This document shows positions 7,507 through 15,478 of a DNA stretch of 56,524 nt, piece by piece. The position numbers and the translations under genes were made by a program. The DNA is from an uncultured Lachnospiraceae bacterium (GTDB lineage Bacteria; Bacillota; Clostridia; Lachnospirales; Lachnospiraceae). The notes beneath the pieces are model-generated. The model ran no database searches. It was not told the origin of the DNA and saw only the letters and a program-made list of their open reading frames with translations. The stretch is taken from contig CADAOZ010000016.1 of assembly GCA_902789735.1 (NCBI GenBank), forward strand, positions 1 through 56,524, given 5' to 3'. Numbering within the stretch: position 1 is the first letter of the stretch; every line of letters starts with the position of its first letter.

Positions 7507-9998
7507 AGACACGCGCGAAATATGGAAAGGAACAGAAAAGTTTGAAAACATTAAGGGAACGACTGGGAAAGGAATGGCTGTTCTGTGACGGCGGCATGGG
7601 GACCATCCTGCAGGCCAAAGGCCTGGCGGGCGGAGAACTGCCGGAGACATGGAACCTGAAAAGACCGGAGGATATCATAGATCTCCACTGCAGCTATCTG
7701 GAACAGGGCGTTAATATTTTCAACACCAATACCTTCGGGGCCAATGCCCTGAAATATCCGGACAATCTGGAGGAAATCGTCCGGGCCGCGGTACAGCTGG
7801 CGCAGGAGGCCAGGCACAGGACCGGGCGGGAGGACGCTTATATCGCCCTGGATATAGGTCCGACCGGCAAGCTCCTGCAGCCCATGGGAGACCTGCCTTT
7901 TGAAGAGGCGGTCCGTCTGTTCGGCCAGGTGATCAGGATCGGGGCGGCAGCCGGCGCGGATCTGGTCCTGATTGAGACTATGAGCGACAGCTATGAGGCC
8001 AAGGCAGCGGTCCTGGCGGCCAAGGAGAATTGTGACCTGCCGGTCCTGATCACGACCATCTATGACGCGTCAGGAAAGCTGCTTACCGGCGGGACAGTGG
8101 ACGCCACAGTGGCCATGCTGGAAGGCCTGCGGGTGGACGCTCTGGGCGTCAACTGCGGACTGGGCCCGGAACAGATGCTCCCTATTGTGGAACGGATGAC
8201 CCAGGTGGCGTCGGTCCCGATCATTGTCAATCCCAATGCGGGCCTGCCCAGAACGGAAGGCGGCCGGACAGTCTATGACGTGGATCCGGAGGAGTTTTCC
8301 ACATGGATGGAGCGGATCGCGGCTCTGGGCGTCCAGATCGTGGGCGGCTGCTGCGGGACAACGCCGGACCATATAGGCAGGACCATCCGGAAGGTCTCCC
8401 GCATACCCTTCCGGGAGAATACCCCCAAACACCGGACGGTGGTCACATCTTTCAGTCAGGCGGTGGAGATCGGTCCCAGACCGGTCATCATCGGAGAAAG
8501 GATCAATCCGACCGGCAAGAAGAAGTTCAAGGCTGCCCTGCGGGAAGGGAATATAGAATACATCCTTGCGGAAGGGCTGCGGCAGGAGGACAGCGGGGCG
8601 CATATCCTGGATGTCAATGTAGGCCTGCCGGAAATTGATGAGCCGGCCATGATGGGGGAAGTCATCACCAGGCTGCAGAGCGTCCTGGCCCTGCCACTGC
8701 AGATTGATACAACAGATTCTCTGGCCCTGGAAAGAGGCATGCGGCTTTACAACGGTAAGCCCATGGTCAATTCCGTCAACGGCAAGCAGGAGAGCATAGA
8801 AAGTGTCTTCCCCCTGGTCCGCAAATACGGCGGCGTCCTGGTGGCCCTGGTCCTGGATGAGCAGGGCATTCCCGCCACGGCGGAGGGAAGGATCGCTATC
8901 GCCCGTAAAATTTATGAAGCCGCGGACCGTTACGGCGTGCCCCGGGAGGACATCGTGATCGATGGCCTGGCCATGACCATATCCTCGGACAGCCGGTCCG
9001 CCCTGGTGACGCTGGAGACCCTGCGCAGGGTGCGGGATGAGCTGGGCGGCCATTCGATCCTGGGCGTTTCCAATATTTCCTTCGGTCTGCCCAGACGGGA
9101 GATCGTGAATGCCCATTTCCTGACCATGGCCATGCAAAGCGGCCTCAACTGTGCCATCATCAATCCGGGCAATGAAGCGATGATGCAGTCCTACCGGGCA
9201 TTTCTGGCCCTGCAGGGGCTGGATGAGAACTGTATGGATTATATTAATACCTATGCCGGTACCAAAGCACCGTCCGCTGTTCCTGCAGCCGGGACGGCAG
9301 GCGCTGCGGATGGGCAGCAGGGATCACCGGCAAAAGATTCTTCGGAACAGAAGTCTTCCGGCGGCATGTCCCTGGCAGAAAGCATTGCCCGCGGCATGGC
9401 GGAAAGTGCTGTACGGGCCACCAGACAGGGTTTGGAAACCACAGACCCTCTGCTTCTGATCAACGAGCAGATGATTCCGGCTCTGGACCGGGTCGGACAG
9501 GGTTTTGAGAAAGGGACCATCTTCCTGCCGCAGCTCCTGATGAGCGCGGAGGCGGCCAAAGCGGCCTTTGAGGTCGTCAAGGAATCCATGAGCGGGACCG
9601 CCAGGGAGGTCAAAGGCCGTATGATCCTGGCTACCGTTAAGGGGGATATTCATGATATCGGCAAGAATATCGTGAAAGTCATGCTGGAAAATTACGGTTA
9701 TGAGATTCTGGATCTGGGTAAAGATGTGGCACCGGAGATCATCGTGGATACAGCCATCCGGGAGGACATCCGGCTGATCGGCCTGAGCGCCCTGATGACG
9801 ACGACGGTCGTCAGTATGGAAGAGACAATCCGCCTGCTCCGGGAGCGTAAACCGGATACCCGCGTGGTCGTGGGCGGCGCGGTCATGACACAGGAATACG
9901 CGGATGCCATCGGAGCGGACTGTTACGCGAAGGACGCCATGGCCACGGTCCGATACGCCGACAGGGTCTTCGGGTATGAGGCTGTGGATCCGGCCTGA
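7503..9998 (+). CDS. metH: Cobalamin-dependent methionine synthase lacking the activation domain
   Basis: Transfers methyl from methyl-THF via cobalamin to homocysteine. Order: homocysteine-binding barrel (start LFCDGGMGT, zinc Cys in VNCGLGP and GGCCGTTP), pterin-binding barrel (INPTGKKKF), B12 cap, and B12 Rossmann domain with DIHDIGKN, whose His717 is the lower cobalt ligand. It ends there, at about 831 residues; the activation domain is the separate upstream gene. A 35-residue Ala/Ser/Gly-rich linker (nucleotides about 9265-9370) separates pterin and B12 modules. GTG 7503 has GGAGGAGG just upstream; TTG 7542 is an alternative start. Confidence 0.93.
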   Translation: MKTRAKYGKEQKSLKTLRERLGKEWLFCDGGMGTILQAKGLAGGELPETWNLKRPEDIIDLHCSYLEQGVNIFNTNTFGANALKYPDNLEEIVRAAVQLAQEARHRTGREDAYIALDIGPTGKLLQPMGDLPFEEAVRLFGQVIRIGAAAGADLVLIETMSDSYEAKAAVLAAKENCDLPVLITTIYDASGKLLTGGTVDATVAMLEGLRVDALGVNCGLGPEQMLPIVERMTQVASVPIIVNPNAGLPRTEGGRTVYDVDPEEFSTWMERIAALGVQIVGGCCGTTPDHIGRTIRKVSRIPFRENTPKHRTVVTSFSQAVEIGPRPVIIGERINPTGKKKFKAALREGNIEYILAEGLRQEDSGAHILDVNVGLPEIDEPAMMGEVITRLQSVLALPLQIDTTDSLALERGMRLYNGKPMVNSVNGKQESIESVFPLVRKYGGVLVALVLDEQGIPATAEGRIAIARKIYEAADRYGVPREDIVIDGLAMTISSDSRSALVTLETLRRVRDELGGHSILGVSNISFGLPRREIVNAHFLTMAMQSGLNCAIINPGNEAMMQSYRAFLALQGLDENCMDYINTYAGTKAPSAVPAAGTAGAADGQQGSPAKDSSEQKSSGGMSLAESIARGMAESAVRATRQGLETTDPLLLINEQMIPALDRVGQGFEKGTIFLPQLLMSAEAAKAAFEVVKESMSGTAREVKGRMILATVKGDIHDIGKNIVKVMLENYGYEILDLGKDVAPEIIVDTAIREDIRLIGLSALMTTTVVSMEETIRLLRERKPDTRVVVGGAVMTQEYADAIGADCYAKDAMATVRYADRVFGYEAVDPA

Positions 9999-10066
9999 CC
10001 GCTGGCCGGAAACGGAATCTGCAGATGAAATATTAAAAGAGTTAAATCAAAAAGAAACGGAAAGCC

Positions 10067-10113
10067 AAAAAGCTCTCCCTGACGCATAGGATCACGCGTC
10101 AGAGAGAGCTTTT
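10067..10113. terminator. Bidirectional terminator between metH and the trx operon
   Basis: A stem of about 18 bp (AAAAGCTCTCCCTGACGC with its near-complement at 10095-10112) around a 9-base loop, A-rich on the left and T-rich on the right, between convergent transcripts. Confidence 0.8.
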
Positions 10114-10172
10114 GCCTGTCTTATTTACCGGCAGCCTTCTGCTGCAGAACGGACCATTCTGCCGGCCGGACG

Positions 10173-10427
10173 TCAGGCGTCTACGATCAGGTAGCGCCCG
10201 TCTCCGACCGCGAAGACCTCCGCGGCCTCCAGGGGATCGCTGCCCTCAAAATCAATAAAATCTTCTTCAAAGTAGCGGCGGACATCCTTTTTGGAAGATA
10301 CCACCGTGGCAAAGACCATGTCCAGAAAATCTTCCGCTTCTTCCGGCGTGGAAGCCACGTCTTCGGGGAAGAGCTGCCGTTGATTTTTCAGAAAACAATC
10401 GATGACTTTTTTATCATACTGGCCCAT
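10173..10427 (-). CDS. Small acidic protein of unknown function, last gene of the trx operon
   Basis: An 84-residue protein, strongly acidic, beginning MGQYDKKVIDCF and ending in a VGDGRYLIVDA segment. I do not recognise the family. One Cys (residue 11) and no CxxC. The start at 10427 is chosen because AAGGAG lies 8 bases upstream; frames opening further upstream run into the trxB end and lack a ribosome site. It follows trxB by 80 bases on the same strand, so it is probably co-transcribed with trxA and trxB, and a redox-linked role is only inference. Confidence 0.6.
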   Translation of the reverse strand: MGQYDKKVIDCFLKNQRQLFPEDVASTPEEAEDFLDMVFATVVSSKKDVRRYFEEDFIDFEGSDPLEAAEVFAVGDGRYLIVDA

Positions 10428-10507
10428 AAGCGCTGTCTCCTTTTTGAAGTCTGCTGCGTTTGTCTGTTCCGGGATACCCTGTTTGGAGATACCCGCTGAC
10501 AGAAGCA

Positions 10508-11422
10508 TTATTTCAGGGTCAGCAGATACTTTTCTACGCTGGTGACCGCGTTGGCGCCATCCGCTACGGCTGTCACGACCTGGCGCAGCTGTTTTTTACG
10601 GACATCGCCGGCAGCGAAGACACCGGGCACATTGGTGGTGCCGGTCTCGTCCGCCAGGATGTAGCCTTTTTCATCCATGGCGATATTCTGGCCGGCGTAA
10701 GAGGAACGGGGTTCAATTCCGACCGCGATGAAAACGCCGGATACAGGGATGGTACGCTCGGAACCGTCTTTCACATTGGTAACGGTCACAGACTCGACCT
10801 TGCCGTCCCCGTTGATAGATTTGGCGACACTGTCCCAGACCATTTCCACATTAGGCAGGGAGAGCAGGGACTCCTGCAGGACTTTGGCAGCCCGCAGTTC
10901 GTCGCGGCGGTGGACAACGTAGACTTTATTGCAGCCTCTGGCCAGGAAGATCGCATCCTCGACCGCCACATCACCGCCTCCGATGACAAGGGCGTCCTTT
11001 TTGCGGTAGAAAGCACCGTCACAGGTAGCGCAGTAGGATACGCCGTGTCCGCCCAGAGTATCTTCCCCGGGAACGCCCAGGTGGGCATGCATGGCGCCGC
11101 TGGCCAGGATCACGGCCTTCGCCTCATAGGAACCTTCTTCCGTGATGACCTTTTTTACAGGTCCGGTCAGATCCAGGGAGGTCACCAGTCCGTTCTCGAT
11201 GACCGCGCCCAGCTTTTCCGCATGCTGCTGCATCTTGTCCGCCAGGTCCATACCGGAAATACCGGGGATGCCGGGGTAGTTGTCGATTTCATATGTATCA
11301 ATGATCTGGCCGCCGCTGATAAAATTCTGTTCCAGGACCAGGGTGTTGAGCCTTGCTCTGGAAGCGTAGATGGCGGCGCTCAGTCCGGCAGGCCCGGAAC
11401 CGATGATGATAAGATCATACAT
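10508..11422 (-). CDS. trxB: Thioredoxin reductase
   Basis: Uses NADPH through FAD to reduce thioredoxin, encoded 12 bases upstream. The 304-residue protein has the FAD-binding IIGSGPAGLSAAIYASRA, the redox-active CATCDG, the NADPH-binding GGGDVAVEDA, and the C-terminal FAD motif FAAGDVR. Length is typical of low-molecular-weight bacterial TrxB. AAAGGAG precedes the ATG at 11422. Second gene of the trxA-trxB unit. Confidence 0.96.
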   Translation of the reverse strand: MYDLIIIGSGPAGLSAAIYASRARLNTLVLEQNFISGGQIIDTYEIDNYPGIPGISGMDLADKMQQHAEKLGAVIENGLVTSLDLTGPVKKVITEEGSYEAKAVILASGAMHAHLGVPGEDTLGGHGVSYCATCDGAFYRKKDALVIGGGDVAVEDAIFLARGCNKVYVVHRRDELRAAKVLQESLLSLPNVEMVWDSVAKSINGDGKVESVTVTNVKDGSERTIPVSGVFIAVGIEPRSSYAGQNIAMDEKGYILADETGTTNVPGVFAAGDVRKKQLRQVVTAVADGANAVTSVEKYLLTLK

Positions 11423-11434
11423 AGATTACTCCTT

Positions 11435-11755
11435 TCAGCTCAGAACGGCGTCGAACTTTTTGGCAAGGGCTGCCTGGGGGGATGCGCCGATCTGGCGGTC
11501 TACGGCCTGGCCGTTCTTGAAGAAGACCATGTTGGGGATGCTCATAACGTTGAACTGCTCAGCGATTTCAGGGTTGTCATCCACATTGATCTTGCCGACC
11601 TTGACTTTGCCTTCATAGGCGTCCGCCAGCTTGCTGATGACCGGTCCCATCATTTTGCAGGGGCCGCACCAGTCAGCGTAAAAATCAACAAATACAGGGA
11701 TATCGCTCTTCAATACTTCCGCTTCAAAATTGTTCTCGTCAAATGTGTATACCAT
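11435..11755 (-). CDS. trxA: Thioredoxin
   Basis: A 106-residue thioredoxin with the active site WCGPCK, the conserved FYADW before it, and the cis-Pro segment SIPNMVFFKNG. It reduces disulfides in cytoplasmic proteins and is recycled by TrxB from the next gene. The start at 11755 is preferred (AAAGGAA just upstream); an ATG at 11773 would add six residues. First gene of the operon, with a 5' leader of about 135 bases from the promoter at 11899-11926. Confidence 0.95.
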   Translation of the reverse strand: MVYTFDENNFEAEVLKSDIPVFVDFYADWCGPCKMMGPVISKLADAYEGKVKVGKINVDDNPEIAEQFNVMSIPNMVFFKNGQAVDRQIGASPQAALAKKFDAVLS

Positions 11756-11898
11756 GATATTTCCTTTCCGCATATTTATGCATATCTGTGAACGTTTATG
11801 TTTGTGAATTCTATTGTATATTCTATTTTAAAATATGCAGGCCGCCGCTGTAAAGAAAGGTCTTAATTTCCAGAGCGATTGCGATTGCATGCAATTAC

Positions 11899-11926
11899 AT
11901 TTTACACAATTTAATTTTGCTGTCAA
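11899..11926 (-). promoter_or_regulatory. Probable promoter of trxA-trxB, with palindrome at the start site
   Basis: On the minus strand TTGACA (11921-11926) and TAAAAT (11899-11904) are 16 bases apart. Immediately downstream, 11884-11895 is a perfect 12-bp palindrome ATTGCATGCAAT, a possible operator at the transcription start. Confidence 0.55.
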
Positions 11927-11992
11927 CTGTTTTTTTGAGATAATGGGACGGACAGCAGAATGATATTTTTTTGACAAAGTTGACGGATAAGA

Positions 11993-12022
11993 TTGAAAAG
12001 GCGGATACATAAGCATTATAAT
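11993..12022 (+). promoter_or_regulatory. Probable promoter of the CoA-transferase gene
   Basis: TTGAAA (11993-11998) and a consensus TATAAT (12017-12022) with an 18-base spacer, about 108 bases before the chosen start of the gene. Confidence 0.65.
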
Positions 12023-12129
12023 AGGGAAAAGCGGCTGTTTACGGCCGCGGCATGACAGAAAGACAATCAGGGCAAAGGGAAAGCACAGCAGAACAGAGAG
12101 CCCCGGAATCAGGGGTAAGGAGGAAAAAT

Positions 12130-13476
12130 ATGGATTATTCTCAGAAATATCAGGAGAAGCTGGTCACAGCGGCACAGGCGGCTGCTGTCGTAAAGAGCGG
12201 GGACTGGGTAGATTACGGCTGGACCACCACGACCAGTGTGGCCGTAGACCGTGAACTGGCAAAGCGTCTGCCCGAGCTGAAAGATGTCAATTTCCGCGGC
12301 GGCATTCTTATGCATGTTCCGGAAATCTTCAAGGTGGAGAACGCGGCAGATCATATGACATGGAACAGCTGGCATATGAGCGGCGTGGAGCGTAAGGCGA
12401 CCGCCCAGGGCTTCGCTTTCTACTGCCCTCTGAAATATTCGGAGCTGCCCCGCCACTATCGGGAGAGTAAGGATCCTCTGAATGTATCGATCATGCAGGT
12501 CGCTCCCATGGACAGATTCGGATACTTTAATCTGGGCCTCAGCGCCAGCCACGCGCAGGCGTCCATTCAGAAAGCAGAGAAGGTCATCGTAGAAGTCAAT
12601 AAAAATATGCCTGTATGTCTGGGCGGCACCAATGCCTATGTCCACATCGATCAGGTAGATATGATCGTTGAGACGGACAATCCGCCCATCGACGCTTTCC
12701 CGCCTGCGGACCCTGCCACGGAGGTTGACAAGGCTGTCGCGGAACTGGTCGTGAAAGAGATTCCGGACGGCGCCTGCCTGCAGCTGGGCATCGGCGGTAT
12801 GCCCAATGCCATCGGCCAGATGATCGCCCAGAGCGATCTGAAGGATCTGGGCGTCCATACGGAGATGTATGTCGACGCGTTCGTCGATATCGCGGAAGCC
12901 GGCAAGATCACCGGCGCCAGAAAGAACTTTGATGTAGGCAGACAGACCTACGCTTTTGCCGCGGGTACCCAGAAGATGTATGATTACCTCGACAATAACC
13001 CTGAGTGCATGAGCTGCTCTGTTGACTATGTCAATCATATAGACCGTGTCAGTGCCCTCGATAACTTTATCTCCATTAACAACGCGGTCGATATTGACCT
13101 GCAGGGCCAGGTCAACGCGGAAAGCGCGGGGACCAGGAACATCTCCGGCGCGGGCGGACAGCTTGACTTCGTCCTGGGCGCTTTTGCTTCCAAAGGCGGC
13201 AAGAGCTTCATCTGCATGTCCTCTACCTTCATGAACAAGAAGACCGGTAAACTGGAGAGCAGGATCCGTCCTACCCTGGCCAACGGCAGTATCGTAACAG
13301 ATACCAGGGCCAACGTCATGTATATCGTGACCGAGTACGGCATGGTCAACCTGAAAGGCCGCAGCACCTGGCAGAGAGCCGAGGACCTGATCAGTATCGC
13401 GCATCCTGATTTCCGGGATCAGCTGATCGCCGAAGCGGAGAAAATGAATATCTGGAAACGCAGCAACAAGAGATAA
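12130..13476 (+). CDS. but: Butyryl-CoA:acetate CoA-transferase-type enzyme
   Basis: Predicted to move CoA from butyryl-CoA to acetate, the last step of butyrate formation in many gut Clostridia. The 448-residue length, the start [12 protein letters not shown] and the segment SGDWVDYGW match the But group; 4-hydroxybutyrate CoA-transferase is the main alternative. The glycine-rich [13 protein letters not shown] loop and the likely catalytic Glu245 in HTEMYVD are present. The start at 12130 has a strong AAGGAGG; an upstream in-frame ATG (12052) has none. Single-gene unit with its own promoter and terminator. Substrate choice cannot be fixed from sequence alone. Confidence 0.82.
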   Translation: MDYSQKYQEKLVTAAQAAAVVKSGDWVDYGWTTTTSVAVDRELAKRLPELKDVNFRGGILMHVPEIFKVENAADHMTWNSWHMSGVERKATAQGFAFYCPLKYSELPRHYRESKDPLNVSIMQVAPMDRFGYFNLGLSASHAQASIQKAEKVIVEVNKNMPVCLGGTNAYVHIDQVDMIVETDNPPIDAFPPADPATEVDKAVAELVVKEIPDGACLQLGIGGMPNAIGQMIAQSDLKDLGVHTEMYVDAFVDIAEAGKITGARKNFDVGRQTYAFAAGTQKMYDYLDNNPECMSCSVDYVNHIDRVSALDNFISINNAVDIDLQGQVNAESAGTRNISGAGGQLDFVLGAFASKGGKSFICMSSTFMNKKTGKLESRIRPTLANGSIVTDTRANVMYIVTEYGMVNLKGRSTWQRAEDLISIAHPDFRDQLIAEAEKMNIWKRSNKR

Positions 13477-13513
13477 GGACAGAGCGTCCCTCTGCGCAGA
13501 AGGAATATGGAAG

Positions 13514-13545
13514 CAGCCGGAGAACTGAAAACTCCGGCTGTTTTT
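13514..13545 (+). terminator. Terminator of the CoA-transferase gene
   Basis: A 9-bp stem CAGCCGGAG/CTCCGGCTG around a 9-base A-rich loop, followed by five T. Confidence 0.88.
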
Positions 13546-13668
13546 CCGTGCGGGGATTACCGCAAAAACGGGATACCCTAAAACCTGTCCGGAAAGATTC
13601 CCGGTGCGGGTAAAGAAGTCATAAATAACTGAAAATTCAGATAACTAAGCACAAGTGCATTAAATTAA

Positions 13669-13696
13669 TTGACAATTATAAAATAACTGCTATAAT
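13669..13696 (+). promoter_or_regulatory. Consensus promoter in a gene-poor region
   Basis: Perfect TTGACA (13669-13674) and TATAAT (13691-13696), spacer 16 bases, in AT-rich sequence. It points into 13700-14250 where no convincing plus-strand gene is seen. Confidence 0.6.
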
Positions 13697-13863
13697 AAAT
13701 ATATCACCAAATACGGAAACCGATTACCATACCGGTATTCCAGAAAGGCAGGTACACTCCAAAATTCTACTTAATTTTTAACTCATCTTAAAATACGGGA
13801 AGACATAAACATAGATCAGGCAGAACGTGAAGAGGTTAGTTCCAGCCGCACCTTTCGAACAGA

Positions 13864-14190
13864 TCAGTCATAATAAACAATCATTTTCCGGGAATCGCAG
13901 TTCCCGCAGTGTCGGGAGATATCCGCAGGACTGGTATCCACAGGAGAAGATTTGATAAAAGTCCATCTGTTTGAAGCAGGATCCTCAAGTAAGAATCCAC
14001 CGCTATATTGCTTCGAGATACAGCGCAGGAGATCTGAAGCGGGGAATATCAGTTCATCATTCGAGTATTTGCCGGAACAGAGTTCATAACCTCCACCTGA
14101 AACCGTCTGGCTGCTGATTACGAGAACGTCAGCAGGGGAGTAGTAACAGATTCGATCTATATGTCTGAACAGTAAGGAGGTATAAACCAT
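13864..14190 (-). CDS. Doubtful hypothetical ORF in the 13477-14403 gap
   Basis: The gap between the CoA-transferase and the metallo-hydrolase gene is 927 bases and AT-richer than its neighbours. On the minus strand a 108-codon frame with plausible amino-acid composition (one HCGNC near the end) runs from 14190 to 13864, but no ribosome site precedes its ATG. On the plus strand the same stretch is also open (about 13880-14080), with a possible TTG start near 13953 behind AGGAG. Neither resembles a known family, and the strand cannot be settled by eye. A decayed gene or an RNA is equally possible. Confidence 0.22.
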   Translation of the reverse strand: MVYTSLLFRHIDRICYYSPADVLVISSQTVSGGGYELCSGKYSNDELIFPASDLLRCISKQYSGGFLLEDPASNRWTFIKSSPVDTSPADISRHCGNCDSRKMIVYYD

Positions 14191-14206
14191 TGTATGACGC
14201 AAATCA

Positions 14207-14247
14207 TTAAGAAGGGATGTCAGTGAATCGCCGGCATCCCTTCTTAA
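14207..14247. terminator. Long hairpin, possible terminator
   Basis: A perfect 13-bp stem (TTAAGAAGGGATG with its complement) around a 15-base loop. The right side is followed by ATAT rather than a T-run, so terminator function is uncertain. It could end a transcript from the promoter at 13669. Confidence 0.45.
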
Positions 14248-14403
14248 TATGTGTAAATGTGTGGCCGGATTTGCCGTGCCGGCTTGGTGCTCCGGTGTTT
14301 CCTTGTGTATAATAGAAGAACAGGATATTTGAAAACAGATACAGCCCGGCGCCCGGAAGCGGGGACAGATCAGACGGGAGATATTGAATGGAGGGGGAGA
14401 AAA

Positions 14404-15021
14404 ATGAAGATCACTTGGCTTGGACATTCCTGCTTTAAAGTAGAATCAGACGGCTACAGCGCGGTACTGGATCCCTATGCGGACGGGTCGGTACCCGGAC
14501 TCGGCGATGTGCGGGAAACGGCGGACATTGTCCTGTGCAGCCACGGACATGACGACCACAACGCGGCCGGCAACGTGAATCTCTGCGGCAGCGGAGCGGC
14601 GCCTTTTGACGTGTCCTTTATTGACACCTGGCATGACAACATGCACGGGAAAATGCGGGGCAGCAACCGGATCACCATCCTTTCAGACGGTAAGATGACC
14701 CTTGTACATATGGGCGACCTGGGCTGTGACCTGACGCCCGCCCAGTATGAGGAGATCGGACATCCGGATGTGCTGCTGATCCCGGTAGGGGGCTTCTTTA
14801 CCATCAACGCAAAACAGGCGTCCGCAATTGCGGACAGGATCGGCGCCAGGGTCACGGTCCCCATGCATTTCAAATCCAAAAGCTTCGGTTACAAGGTGAT
14901 CGGGACCGTAGACGCCTTTGTAGAGCGGCGGAAAAACGTGAAGAAGTACGGCAGTGAACTGGAGATTACAGAGAAAATGCCGGAACAGACCGCGGTCATG
15001 CGCCCTAAGATGATGAAATGA
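14404..15021 (+). CDS. Metallo-beta-lactamase-fold hydrolase (UlaG-like)
   Basis: A 205-residue cytoplasmic protein with the short MBL fold. It starts MKITWLGHSCFK, typical of UlaG/YtkL-type proteins, and has the metal motif HGHDDHN (His47, His49, Asp51, His52) and a later MHFKSKSFGY with a metal-ligand His. This group includes lactonases and many proteins annotated only as Zn-dependent hydrolases. No substrate-indicating neighbour is present. The start at 14404 is preferred over upstream codons because of GGAGGGGGAGAAAA directly before it. Confidence 0.8.
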   Translation: MKITWLGHSCFKVESDGYSAVLDPYADGSVPGLGDVRETADIVLCSHGHDDHNAAGNVNLCGSGAAPFDVSFIDTWHDNMHGKMRGSNRITILSDGKMTLVHMGDLGCDLTPAQYEEIGHPDVLLIPVGGFFTINAKQASAIADRIGARVTVPMHFKSKSFGYKVIGTVDAFVERRKNVKKYGSELEITEKMPEQTAVMRPKMMK

Positions 15022-15086
15022 TCCCGCAGCAGGGGCAGGGGCAGGACGTGTACGGAACCCTGTCAAAAATGGAAAGGATAAAAGCG

Positions 15087-15127
15087 GAGGCAGCTTCCAT
15101 GCAAAAGCCATGAAAGCTGCCTCTGTT
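15087..15127. terminator. Bidirectional terminator
   Basis: A 15-bp stem with one mismatch (GAGGCAGCTT.CATG with its complement), followed by TTATTTT on the plus strand. It lies between the MBL gene and the convergent small ORF at 15171. Confidence 0.75.
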
Positions 15128-15170
15128 ATTTTCTTACCGCTTTTTTCTGAAGCTCCGCGCGGGCCGCCGG

Positions 15171-15260
15171 TCAGGCGTAATCGGTCGGGATCGATACGGT
15201 CGTAATGGCGATTCCGGCAATGGCGACGATGGCGACAATAGCGACTACCATGTTCTTCAT
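15171..15260 (-). CDS. 29-residue hydrophobic membrane peptide
   Basis: A short frame read from 15260 to 15171, preceded at good distance by AAAGGGG. The peptide starts MKNMVVAIVAIVAIAG and is almost wholly hydrophobic (Val/Ala/Ile) up to a polar tail ending PTDYA, so it would form one membrane helix. It sits alone between a terminator and the promoter region of the SUV3-like gene on the other strand. It could be a membrane-acting regulatory peptide or a type I toxin; nothing beyond the hydrophobic composition supports a specific role. Confidence 0.5.
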   Translation of the reverse strand: MKNMVVAIVAIVAIAGIAITTVSIPTDYA

Positions 15261-15478
15261 ATGGGTACCCCTTTCTGCTGTGAATAAGAATCCTGCCTGC
15301 TGCCCGGAGCAGACGGATACAGTACATAGTATAGCAAGGGTCCTGCTGAAACTCAATGGCTGACCTCCGGTAAAAACGGTTAAAAATCCCCTGTAAGTTC
15401 GGGAAAGACTGCTTGCGAATAAGCATGTTAATAGATACAATAAAATCTGATGCTTTGTTGAAGGACAGGAATTTTTTT

